A DNA stretch of 34,543 nucleotides from Rhizobium bangladeshense. GTDB taxonomy: Bacteria; Pseudomonadota; Alphaproteobacteria; Rhizobiales; Rhizobiaceae. Location of the stretch: positions 1 to 34,543 of the forward strand of contig NZ_LYPL01000027.1 in NCBI RefSeq assembly GCF_001662075.1. Direction: 5' to 3'. The position numbers and the translations under genes were made by a program. The notes beneath the pieces are model-generated. The model made no database searches, was not told the origin of the DNA, and was given only the letters and a program-made list of their open reading frames with translations. Below are positions 8,101-14,841 of this stretch, piece after piece; position 1 is the first letter of the stretch; the number at the start of each line of letters is the position of its first letter.

Positions 8101-8547
8101 GAAGGTGCCGCCCTCGATCCAGGCATTGGCCTTCGGCAGGTCGCGGCGTTCGAGATGATCGGGCAGGATGCCGTATTTGATCGGCCCGAACAGCGCCGAG
8201 ACGACGCCGAAGCCGAAGAGCGCCACCATCAGCACTGATATCGAGGAGAAGCCGAGACCGACGACGGCAAGGGCGGCGATGCCGATCTCCGATCGTTTCA
8301 GCAGCTCGGCCACCTTGGCCTTGTCGTGCTTGTCGGCGATTTCGCCGCCGAGCGCCGAGAGCAGCAGGAAGGGCACGATGAGGATGACGCCGGCAAGCGT
8401 CACCAAGGCTGCCCCCTCGCTCGCCGACATCTTGAAGAGGATGAGGAAGACCAGCGTATTCTTGAGGAAATTGTCGTTGAAGGCAGTCAGGAACTGTGTC
8501 CAGAACAGCGGCGCGAATTTCCTCGATGTCATCAGATTGGTTTGCAC
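5152..8547 (-). CDS. aas: Fused MFS transporter / acyl-phospholipid acyltransferase / acyl-ACP ligase (Aas-type)
   Basis: This 1131-residue three-part protein salvages lysophospholipids. Residues 1 to about 420 are an LplT-like MFS transporter with many hydrophobic helices. Residues 430-620 are a PlsC acyltransferase with NHVSLLD (456-462) and FPEGR (524-528). Residues 640 to the end are an AMP-forming ligase with TSGSEGTPKG (793-802) and a later GYGVTE. E. coli has separate LplT and Aas (about 720 residues); the fusion seen here is frequent in alphaproteobacteria. The combined activity would flip lysolipid inward and re-acylate it at the inner membrane. The start is GTG at 8547 with AGAGGG seven bases upstream. 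It lies downstream of pspA and yiaAB on the same strand, which ties it to envelope maintenance. Confidence 0.93.
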   Translation of the reverse strand: MQTNLMTSRKFAPLFWTQFLTAFNDNFLKNTLVFLILFKMSASEGAALVTLAGVILIVPFLLLSALGGEIADKHDKAKVAELLKRSEIGIAALAVVGLGFSSISVLMVALFGFGVVSALFGPIKYGILPDHLERRDLPKANAWIEGGTFIAILGGTIIAALASSSGDNVLLFGSMMMGLSLLCWLSARMIPATGSKAPDLQIDRNVIRSSYTLVMEIREDKRLWRSALMNCWFWLVGAFILSILPTMVTELLGGSELVVPAYLTVFAVAVAVGSGIAAWMSAGRIVLLPAPVGTALLGLFSLDLAWNLWGLTSTSHATTILDFFAGENTIRVAIDLAGMAISGAFIAVPTFAGLQTWAHEDRRARVIGAANVLSALFITVGLGLVAVIQALGASIPEILIGLGIVNFAVAWLMLKTLPTNAFRDFISILFRAFMRLEVEGLENIKKAGPAPIIALNHVSLLDGALALAITEEEPVFAVDYKIAQAWWVRPFLKMCKFLPLDPTKPMATRSLIKVAQEGNPIGIFPEGRLTVTGTLMKVYDGAAMVADKTGSMVVPVKIDGLEKTYFSYLDNGKIRRRLFPKVKVTILEPVKLEVEPELKGRKRRTAAGAALYQVMSNLLFRTADTSSTVLDRVIRAGYEFGMGKLAVEDPVTGRLTYGKLLTGAAVLGAKFRARFPEQNLGVMLPNANGAAATILGVMSAGKVPAMLNFTAGAANILSACRAAEVKHVLTSRAFVAQAKLGPVIEELEKQLTVVWLDDLRAEIGFKDKLIGLLRKARPLVKRQADDPAVILFTSGSEGTPKGVVLTHRNILSNAAQAAARIDFHSGDKVFNILPVFHSFGLTAGTVLPLISGVPVYFYPSPLHYRIVPELIYVSNATIIFGTDTFLNGYARTAHPYDFRSIRYIFSGAEPVKASTRHTYMEKFGLRILEGYGVTETAPVISINTPMYNRSGTVGKILPGMEWKLEPVPGIDEGGRLHVRGANVMAGYLRAERPGVLEPLADGWHDTGDIVTIDEDGFVKIRGRAKRFAKIGGEMVSLAAIEALAAELWPGALSVVSSLPDPKKGERLVLLTEAETATRAEFLAFAKSRGAMDMMVPAEITIGKVPVLGSGKVDFVAARKLAERAAEKEEAA

Positions 8548-8581
8548 GGCGAGACCCTCTTTTGGTGGGCAGAGAAGGCCA

Positions 8582-8621
8582 CAGAGTTGTTACGCAAAAG
8601 TTGAGTGCGATAACAACTCTG
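8582..8621. promoter_or_regulatory. 11-bp inverted repeat upstream of aas
   Basis: CAGAGTTGTTA (8582-8592) and TAACAACTCTG (8611-8621) are perfect inverted arms with an 18-base spacer, in the 92-bp gap between the yiaAB stop and the aas start. There is no T-run, so an operator or RNA hairpin is as likely as a terminator. Confidence 0.45.
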
Positions 8622-8639
8622 CGATGTGGTTAAGGAAGA

Positions 8640-8930
8640 TCAATCTTCATCGCTACGATTGAATTTGACCAGCAGCTTTTCGGTGCGGGCATCCTCGACC
8701 TTGCGGATCAGCTTCTCGGATTCGGCATTGTCGCGCAGCGTCTTGGTGATATTCACCGTCGTCTGCACCAGCATCAATATGCCCATGGCGAGATAGCCCT
8801 TCCCCCAGAGATCGAGCGGCATCATGTAAAGGCCGAGCGCCAGCATGAAGGCGGCGGCGCCGAAGGAGATGTAGGAGAAGCTGACCCAGCTGGCGGAATG
8901 TTTCTGGAAACTGTCGTTCATTGTTTTCAA
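8640..8930 (-). CDS. YiaA/YiaB-type two-helix inner-membrane protein
   Basis: This 96-residue protein has two strongly hydrophobic segments (about 16-36, WVSFSYISFGAAAFMLALGL, and 43-59, GYLAMGILMLVQTTVNI) joined by a short loop, matching the YiaAB two-helix domain. A charged tail follows that probably lies in the cytoplasm. The start may be the ATG at 8930 or the internal Met at codon 4 (NDSFQKH). It lies 40 bp after pspA in the same direction and is probably co-transcribed. Its biochemical role is unknown; the neighbourhood suggests membrane stress. Confidence 0.85.
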   Translation of the reverse strand: MKTMNDSFQKHSASWVSFSYISFGAAAFMLALGLYMMPLDLWGKGYLAMGILMLVQTTVNITKTLRDNAESEKLIRKVEDARTEKLLVKFNRSDED

Positions 8931-8970
8931 GTCCCTTGGTTCGATGAATGAATGGCTGGATGGATTGAGA

Positions 8971-9657
8971 TCAGGCGGCCGGCGTGATGCGGCTCTTCAG
9001 CCGGGCGAGCACGTCATCGGCCGATGAGGTGAGCGGCGCGCCGCAGCCGGCATTGGCAAGCTTTTCGATGATGCCGGCCGGCCGCGTGGCGCTTTCCATC
9101 TCCTTCAGCGCCGCCGCCGTCAGCTCGTTCTGGCTCTGGCGCAGGCGAAGCCGCGCCAGCGTCTCCTCGGCCTCGTCGAGTGTGGCAAGGCCGGGGCCGG
9201 CGACGGCGACATCGAGCTTCTGGGCCTCTTGCGTGGCGCGGGCCAGCCGCTCGCCGCGCTGCAGCGCCTGCAGCCGCGCCTCGGCATCCCTGACGATGCC
9301 CTTCAGCTTGGCGATCGATGTGGTGAACTGGCTTTGCGCCTGTTCCGACGCATCGCGCTCGGCCTCGAGAAAGGCGATCGCTTCGGCCGCTTCCCGCGCC
9401 AATCCCTCATTGCCCTTGGCGAGCGCCGCAGTGGCGCGGGTCTCGAGATCGGCGATGCGGGCAAGGATCGTCTGATGCTGCGCCTTTTCCTGCTCGTTCT
9501 GGGCGATGGCGACGGCGACGCTGCGCCGCGCCGTCTGGATCGATTGGGCGGCCTCGCGGATCTGCTGGGCCAGCAGCGGCACGGCGTGGCGATCGGCAAA
9601 AGCCTGCTCGGCATCATGCGCCCTGCCCCGCAGCAATGTGGAAATCAATTTGAACAT
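8971..9657 (-). CDS. pspA: PspA/IM30-family membrane-stress protein
   Basis: This 228-residue, almost entirely alpha-helical protein has the expected PspA opening (MFKLISTLLRGRAHDAEQAF), then long Ala/Gln/Glu-rich coiled coils (about 30-190) and a C-terminal helix. PspA/IM30 proteins bind stressed inner membranes and form ESCRT-III-like assemblies; that role is taken from the family. The N-terminal amphipathic helix would be the membrane anchor. The ATG at 9657 has GGAGG six bases upstream. It is divergent from a TetR gene, and three identical-type palindromes lie in the gap, so expression is likely TetR-controlled and not driven by the PspF/sigma-54 system known in E. coli. No pspB or pspC is visible here. 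Confidence 0.85.
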   Translation of the reverse strand: MFKLISTLLRGRAHDAEQAFADRHAVPLLAQQIREAAQSIQTARRSVAVAIAQNEQEKAQHQTILARIADLETRATAALAKGNEGLAREAAEAIAFLEAERDASEQAQSQFTTSIAKLKGIVRDAEARLQALQRGERLARATQEAQKLDVAVAGPGLATLDEAEETLARLRLRQSQNELTAAALKEMESATRPAGIIEKLANAGCGAPLTSSADDVLARLKSRITPAA

Positions 9658-9674
9658 TTCTGTCCTCCGGTTTA

Positions 9675-9746
9675 TGAACGTTGTTCACGAGATGAGTTAT
9701 GGCAGAATCATGAACGACGTTCAAGATAAATTTTGAACGCCGTTCA
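9675..9746. promoter_or_regulatory. Three TetR operators between pspA and tetR
   Basis: TGAACGTTGTTCA (9675-9687), TGAACGACGTTCA (9711-9723) and TGAACGCCGTTCA (9734-9746) are three 13-bp palindromes of the form TGAACG-N-CGTTCA; the first has one arm change. Start-to-start spacings are 36 and 23 bp. They cover the divergent promoter region of pspA and the TetR gene at 9768. Confidence 0.88.
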
Positions 9747-9767
9747 AAAATCGAAGGGACATGGTTA

Positions 9768-10382
9768 ATGGCCGGCAGACGAGAAGAAAAACGCGAGGAT
9801 TTGAAAGCCCGGCTGATCGAGGCGGCGCGCGAGCGCATCGCCCGCGACGGGCTTGCCAACCTGCGCGCCCGCGACATCACCCAGGACGCCGGCTGCGCCC
9901 TCGGCGGCCTCTACACCGTCTTCGCCGACCTCGCCGAGCTCGTCATCCACGTCAATTCCGCAACGCTGAAGGCGCTGGAGGCGAGGCTGACGCTTGACGA
10001 GGCCAAGGGCAAAAGCCCGACCGACCGCCTGCGCAACCTCGCCCAGGGCTACCTCGCCTTCGCGGTGGAACACCGAAATCTCTGGAAGGCGCTGTTCGAC
10101 CACTTCCCCCCCGCCACCAACCCGACGCCGCAATGGCACCTCGACGAACACCTCTTCCTGATGGACGTGATCGCCGAACCCCTCGCCGAACTGCAGCCCG
10201 ACATGCCCCCCGAAGACCGCGCCATCCGCGCCCGCACGTTGTTCGGCGCGGTGCATGGCGTCGTCAGCATCAGCCTGGAAGGCCGCTTTGTGGGCCTGCC
10301 GCTGGAGCGGCTGGCAAGAGAGGTGGACGAGCTGGTGCAGACGATCGCGGCGGGGGCGGAACTGCGGCGGCAGGGGATGTGA
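9768..10382 (+). CDS. TetR-family regulator with WHG-type C-terminal domain
   Basis: This 204-residue regulator has a helix-turn-helix at about residues 25-55 (GLANLRARDITQDAGCALGG then LYTVFADLAEL). The C-terminal half contains HRNLWKALFDHF and RTLFGAVHGVV, like the WHG-containing TetR C-terminal family. It is divergent from pspA with three palindromic operators in the 110-bp gap, so it is the likely repressor of itself and of the pspA-yiaAB unit. The ATG at 9768 starts 21 bases after the third palindrome. The ligand is unknown; a membrane-active compound or lipid would make sense given the targets, but that is inference. Confidence 0.9.
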   Translation: MAGRREEKREDLKARLIEAARERIARDGLANLRARDITQDAGCALGGLYTVFADLAELVIHVNSATLKALEARLTLDEAKGKSPTDRLRNLAQGYLAFAVEHRNLWKALFDHFPPATNPTPQWHLDEHLFLMDVIAEPLAELQPDMPPEDRAIRARTLFGAVHGVVSISLEGRFVGLPLERLAREVDELVQTIAAGAELRRQGM

Positions 10383-10432
10383 GGTGGCGGTGAGGAGAGT
10401 GGCGTGGACTAACGTCGCGGTTTTTCGCGGAG

Positions 10433-10850
10433 CCCACCCCTCCTCCGTTGTCACAGGCTTTGAGCCTGGGATCCATGCCGCGCGCATTGTACTGGCCGGC
10501 GGCACATAGAACGGCATCATCCGCCTGACGGCCTTGCGGCTCCGGCGCGAGCCCCACGCCCCTCTCCGTCATCCTCGGGCTTGACCCGAGGATCCATGCC
10601 GCGAGCATTGTGCTGGCCGTTGGCAATGGGAACGGGAGGGGGCATCCTATCCGTGAACGTGTGTACGTCGAGTGCTGCGGGTGGATCCTCGGGTCAAGCC
10701 CGAGGATGACGGAGTATGTGGGAACCAGCCTGCAAAACCGCACCCGCACCCCGGCGGACCTGCTCCACCATCTCGCCTCTTGCCGCTCGCGCCTCCCCAT
10801 CCTCCGCCCTCCCAAGGCTTGACCCAAGCACCCCTCCCCAAGCACTCTGT
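10433..10850. repeat. Palindromic repeat cluster with alternative stem sequences
   Basis: The 506-bp gap between genes holds a degenerate plus palindrome (10450-10472, CAGGC-TTTGA-GCCTG core), a clean plus palindrome ATCCTCGGG-CTTGA-CCCGAGGAT (10571-10593), its minus partner (10685-10707) and a remnant CCAAGGCTTGACCCAAG near 10812. The stem bases differ from the 2-5 kb copies in both arms together. Nothing else is seen in this gap apart from the ribosome-binding region of the next gene. Confidence 0.8.
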
Positions 10851-10888
10851 GCCCACCCCACCCCACGCCGCACGCAAAAGGAACCCCC

Positions 10889-11668
10889 ATGAGCCGCATC
10901 TTCATCACCGGTTCCACCGATGGCCTCGGCCTCGCCGCCGCCCGCACCCTCATCCGCGAAGGCCACGAGGTCGTCCTCCACGCCCGCTCCCGCGAGCGCG
11001 CCGCCGCCATCGCAGAGACCTCCGCCGCCGCCCTCGGCGTCGTCATCGGCGATCTCGCCAGCGCCGCGGAAACCCGCTCCATCGCCGAGCAGGTCAACGC
11101 CATCGGCCGCATGGACGCCGTCATCCACAATGCCGGCATCTACCTCGAGCGCAGCCGCGGCGAAACGCCGGAAGGCCACGCCACGACGCTGGCGGTCAAC
11201 ACGCTCGCCCCCTATCTCCTCACCGCCTGGATCACGCGGCCCCACCGCCTGATCTATCTCACCAGCGGCATGCACCGCAGCGGCAGCAGCGCGCTTGACG
11301 ATATCGACTGGAACAAGCGCCCATGGAGCGCCAGCCAAGCCTATTCAGAAAGCAAGCTCTACATCGCCACCCTTTCCGCCGCCATCGCCCGCCACTGGCC
11401 GGATGTGCTGAGCAATTCCGTCGACCCCGGCTGGGTGCCGACAAAGATGGGCGGCGCCGGCGCGCCGGATGATCTTGAGATGGGGCACCTGACGCAGACG
11501 TGGCTTGCGACCAGCGAGGACGAAGCCGCGAAGGTGAGCGGCGGATATTGGTATCACCGGCAGCAGCGGGAGGCGGCGGCGGAGGTGGGTGATGTTGAAT
11601 TTCAGGAGGCGCTGGTGGAGAGGCTTGCGGGGCTGAGTGGTGTTCGGCTGTTCGAAGAGCGCGGGTAG
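10889..11668 (+). CDS. SDR-family NAD(P)-dependent oxidoreductase
   Basis: This 259-residue short-chain dehydrogenase has TGSTDGLG (7-14), HNAG (80-83), Ser126 in LTSGMH, and Tyr152/Lys156 in YSESK. The segment after the catalytic motif (VDPGWVPTKMGG) is the usual SDR 'PG' loop, and a C-terminal extension contains GGYWYH. The overall look is of the WW-domain-oxidoreductase/retinol-dehydrogenase-like SDRs that act on lipophilic carbonyls or alcohols; the substrate is unknown. The ATG at 10889 is preceded by AAAAGGAAC. It is the last gene before the defence island, whose final stop codon lies only 36 bases downstream on the opposite strand. Confidence 0.92.
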   Translation: MSRIFITGSTDGLGLAAARTLIREGHEVVLHARSRERAAAIAETSAAALGVVIGDLASAAETRSIAEQVNAIGRMDAVIHNAGIYLERSRGETPEGHATTLAVNTLAPYLLTAWITRPHRLIYLTSGMHRSGSSALDDIDWNKRPWSASQAYSESKLYIATLSAAIARHWPDVLSNSVDPGWVPTKMGGAGAPDDLEMGHLTQTWLATSEDEAAKVSGGYWYHRQQREAAAEVGDVEFQEALVERLAGLSGVRLFEERG

Positions 11669-11704
11669 GATGCAAGACAGGCTGGCCCGCCACTTTTCAG
11701 GAGG

Positions 11705-12505
11705 TTAGAAGTTATTCATCGCGTTAAGCGTTTGTCGGAAACTTCTTTCTAGCTTCGATAGGCCGTTTGGTAATAGATCATAGGCCTTGCCGAGGCGCTT
11801 GATCGAATAGTGATCGGCCAGCGCTTCAGTGCCGGATTGAAAGCCTCCCGCGCGCACGATCCCGAATGTACCCTTCTTGAAGAAGGACAGGTAGCGCGAA
11901 CTCCGCCTTCCCCAGAAGGTGAGAGTGTTGTCTTCGAAAATTCTACACGGCATGCCGATCGTCGTGGGGATAGTGACAAGAGCGAGATCATAAAGACGAG
12001 CAACGGTTTGCCGTGTCTCGTCGAGATTTCCATTGTTGGTCTTGTCCTTGCACTCGATGGCGACGATTGGCAGTCCTCTCGGATAGCCGCCGCCGTTCAT
12101 TCGTATCGTCTCGGATATCGAAGCAGGAATGACAGAGATGTCGAGCTCGTGTTTCGCCTCGCTTCGACCTTTCCATTGCACGCTGCCCCGAAGCTCAAGA
12201 TTGAAGGACGGGTCCCCAACCCGTTCCAACAAAACAAATGAAGGCCCGCGAGGATTATTTCCCGGTATTTGTGACGGACCAGCAGGTAAGGCAAAAGGGG
12301 AGCCAGGCGGCAAAGATGTCCCGTCGCCACGCCGCAGACTAACGTTCCACTGAGGTAAAATTGATGCAGTCCTCGCGAGCCGCATTAGAACCCAAGCCTC
12401 CATCGCCTTGCCGGCACCAGAAGGAATAGCGGCGGAACCATGAGCGGCGCGGAATGCCCTAAGAAGCCTCCGGAGTTCACGTTTTTGAGCTGAAGGCAAT
12501 GCCAC
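11705..12505 (-). CDS. PD-(D/E)XK-type nuclease-like protein ending the DISARM cluster
   Basis: This 266-residue protein has a pattern compatible with a PD-(D/E)XK fold: Glu36 in an N-terminal helix (GAGKAMEAWVL), Asp122 in HELDISVI, and Glu151-Cys-Lys153 in IVAIECKDK, the E-x-K following a hydrophobic strand. I find no HxK(x4)D phospholipase-D motif, so it is not DrmC, the nuclease usually found after drmB. The start is GTG at 12505, overlapping the stop of the 138-residue gene by one base (TAGTG), so the two are translationally coupled. It is the last gene of the minus-strand operon. A DNA-cleaving role in defence is inferred from the motif and position. Confidence 0.68.
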   Translation of the reverse strand: MALPSAQKRELRRLLRAFRAAHGSAAIPSGAGKAMEAWVLMRLARTASILPQWNVSLRRGDGTSLPPGSPFALPAGPSQIPGNNPRGPSFVLLERVGDPSFNLELRGSVQWKGRSEAKHELDISVIPASISETIRMNGGGYPRGLPIVAIECKDKTNNGNLDETRQTVARLYDLALVTIPTTIGMPCRIFEDNTLTFWGRRSSRYLSFFKKGTFGIVRAGGFQSGTEALADHYSIKRLGKAYDLLPNGLSKLERSFRQTLNAMNNF

Positions 12506-12921
12506 TAAGCCGCTCCATCCCGCGGGACTAAGAGCCGGGCAAGCCCCTCCTCCAGATTATCAATCGCCTCGACACGACGCGCCTGCTCGCCCTCTGACAC
12601 CGGCGCCCCCTTGGTCACTGGCTCACCGTTCGTATCGATGAATACAATCGGCACGATCTTCCCGCCGTTTAGTTCGCTTGCGATTTTCTCCGCCTCAGCC
12701 AATCTACGAGCAGGCTCCGTCAAGCGCAGCTTGAGGAGATTGACGGCTTCCTGCAGTTGTTCGTCATCCGGGATCGGAACGCGCTCGGAAGCACCGTCTC
12801 CGTCTGCCAACGTGCTTTCGCGTCCAAGCGCGATCTCCATCAAGATCTCTCCTGCCAGCGCCGAAAAGCCTTCCTTATCGAGGAGCGCGACGAGGTCCAT
12901 CACCCCTTCGTTCATAGCCAT
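12505..12921 (-). CDS. Uncharacterised 138-residue DISARM-associated protein
   Basis: I do not recognise a family. The protein is acidic and mostly predicted helical in its first two thirds (VMDLVALLDKEGFSALAGEI, later ARRLAEAEKIASEL). It has a short strand-like stretch (KIVPIVFIDTNGEPVTKGAP) and ends in another helix. There are no Cys clusters, nuclease motifs or membrane segments. It starts at 12921, 37 bp after the drmB stop, and overlaps the downstream nuclease gene by one base. The tight coupling suggests that it works with the nuclease, perhaps as a partner or inhibitor, which is inference only. Confidence 0.8.
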   Translation of the reverse strand: MAMNEGVMDLVALLDKEGFSALAGEILMEIALGRESTLADGDGASERVPIPDDEQLQEAVNLLKLRLTEPARRLAEAEKIASELNGGKIVPIVFIDTNGEPVTKGAPVSEGEQARRVEAIDNLEEGLARLLVPRDGAA

Positions 12922-12958
12922 GTGCCTTCACCCACCAACACAATTAAACCGCGGCGCT

Positions 12959-14830
12959 TCAAATGACTTCGAAACACGCATATCTGGAGCCAACCACTGT
13001 CGGCACAAGCAAACCTCGGTCGAGCCTCGTATTCCGAGCCTCGCACGACGTCTCAGGGATAAGCAGACAAGCGTGACAGGCAGCGCCATGAAGATGGCGA
13101 TCATCATGATCGCCATTGGGTGCATGCTCCGCACAAATCGGATCGTTTGAGCACAACTCAAGTCGATTCATCGCTCGGGTCAGCAATTCGCCGACGCGGT
13201 GAGCCATTCCGCTCAGTCCGCCGAGCGTTCCCTGGCCGCCGGCCGTCGATGTGTAGATCAGCAGCCCATACCGATCCGTCTGACCGGCACCGCTGGAGTA
13301 GACGCGCTCTTTCAAGGACGAGAGTGGATAACCGCATTCCAATGAAAGCTCGGACATAAGAGCGTGGGAAAGCGAATGTAGAGCCCAGTAGGCTATTCCT
13401 AAATGCGAAGGAGGTCGACCGAACCTCTCGGCCTCACGAGATTCCCCCTCTCTCAACACACGCATCCGATCGTCCACCGCGGGTAGGCTTCGCCAGCGAT
13501 TCAGATGCTCGGGATTGACGTGGAGAAAGATACCTTCGCCGAACTGCTCGATGGCCGGGAGCCACTCGACGTTCCTAGCAAGATCGGCACCATCAACTGC
13601 GAGCTGAATTTCATCCAGCTCGCTTTCGGCGGCCGTTGGCGGTGGCTCAAGGCGCGTGAAACCATACAGACAAGTTACTTCCCGAAGCCGATGAACCTTG
13701 ACGACCCCCACCAAGAAATCTCGCCACGGCTGATCCAGACGCAGTACGTCCAACGGCAATGTTTCTGCGAAAAGATGAGACGACGGGCCGTCATGTCCGA
13801 TGAAACGAGTGCCGGACGCCAAGATGTCAAACTCTGCGACCCTGGGATTAGCGGAAGTCGTCGCATCCCCAGTCTCTTCATCGAGCGCGCGCAAAATTTC
13901 TTCGTCTGAAAACTCCGCGAACGCATCCTTGGTATGGGGCAAACTACGCAGGATATCGATGAAATTCGGCAACGGCCGAATTGAATCGATGGTTGGTCGA
14001 TGCTCCTGAACCGTTTGGCGGACCCGGTCATCCGAGTTCGTCAGCGAGATCACTGTAACGGTCTGGGCAAAATATGTGTTGGTCGCGGATCGCGGCAGCA
14101 AACGTAGGTCAATGCCACATTCCTCGTCATGAAGCCTTTGCGGCTGGAGCCAAGGGCTGTCTGATCGACAGGTGCCCAAGAACTTCGGCTTGTAGAGGTC
14201 GGCCATGGTCAGCATGGCACCGCATGTGCAGCGGACCGAGATGTCCGATGGGTCAGAGCTTACACCGCGCTCAACCCAGTACATTGGCTTTCTACACGTT
14301 TGATCGCCATTGCGATGAGCCAGGTATCGCCAACCGATGTCCTGCAGGTGCCCCTTCGTGCAGGCGGCCACGAAACGGATCGGGTTCACTTCCCGGCGCT
14401 TGCCCCGATCATCTTTGTAGGAGAGCTTGCCGCCCTTGGTGGCCGTCAAGTGGTCGAACTCCACCATTCGTCGGCGCTTCTCGAGGGCAGCAGAGGTTTG
14501 ATCCCCGCCGCCACCGGACGCATCCCCATCTTCGTCGACGGTAAACCAGCTCGGAAAAAGCAATACCTCTACCCCAGGAGCGCGGTCATCGCGTCGCTCC
14601 TCGTCCTGCTCCGGTGGCTGACGGAGGCCTGAGAAGGTGGGGCTCAGCTTGTCCCCCAGCTGATCACGAAGAAGAGCGATCAGGCGATCCTCCGCCACGG
14701 TCTTCATGTTTGGACCATAGCGCCAACCCTGCAGCCCCGACACGATCACGGCCTGATCCGGGAGGTCGAGCATAGCGCCTGGCCCGTAAGTCAGGAGCAA
14801 TTGGCTGAAGCTTTGTGTGATGTCTACCAT
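12959..14830 (-). CDS. drmB: DrmB, DUF1998-containing DISARM protein
   Basis: This 623-residue protein has the DUF1998 domain at about 480-600: YWALHSLSHAL (481-491), YTSTAGGQGTLGG (526-538), then Cys560, Cys566, the HGAACHAC run (581-588) and Cys596, which together look like a metal site. A second Cys set (157, 201, 203, 221, 238) in the N-terminal half may be another zinc site. In DISARM, DrmB forms a complex with the DrmA helicase and is needed for recognising phage DNA; that comes from knowledge of the system. It starts at ATG 14830, 11 bp after the drmA stop, and is followed by the 138-residue gene. Confidence 0.88.
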   Translation of the reverse strand: MVDITQSFSQLLLTYGPGAMLDLPDQAVIVSGLQGWRYGPNMKTVAEDRLIALLRDQLGDKLSPTFSGLRQPPEQDEERRDDRAPGVEVLLFPSWFTVDEDGDASGGGGDQTSAALEKRRRMVEFDHLTATKGGKLSYKDDRGKRREVNPIRFVAACTKGHLQDIGWRYLAHRNGDQTCRKPMYWVERGVSSDPSDISVRCTCGAMLTMADLYKPKFLGTCRSDSPWLQPQRLHDEECGIDLRLLPRSATNTYFAQTVTVISLTNSDDRVRQTVQEHRPTIDSIRPLPNFIDILRSLPHTKDAFAEFSDEEILRALDEETGDATTSANPRVAEFDILASGTRFIGHDGPSSHLFAETLPLDVLRLDQPWRDFLVGVVKVHRLREVTCLYGFTRLEPPPTAAESELDEIQLAVDGADLARNVEWLPAIEQFGEGIFLHVNPEHLNRWRSLPAVDDRMRVLREGESREAERFGRPPSHLGIAYWALHSLSHALMSELSLECGYPLSSLKERVYSSGAGQTDRYGLLIYTSTAGGQGTLGGLSGMAHRVGELLTRAMNRLELCSNDPICAEHAPNGDHDDRHLHGAACHACLLIPETSCEARNTRLDRGLLVPTVVGSRYACFEVI

Positions 14831-14841
14831 GGTTCTTCTCG

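Noticed and set aside
11669..11704. Attachment-site copy of the tRNA-Gln 3' end at the left boundary of the island
   Set aside because: Only a weak GGCTGG match is visible, too short to count as a direct repeat.
11705..12505. DrmC (phospholipase-D nuclease) as the identity of the last gene
   Set aside because: No HxK(x4)D motif is present; the residues visible fit a PD-(D/E)XK site instead.
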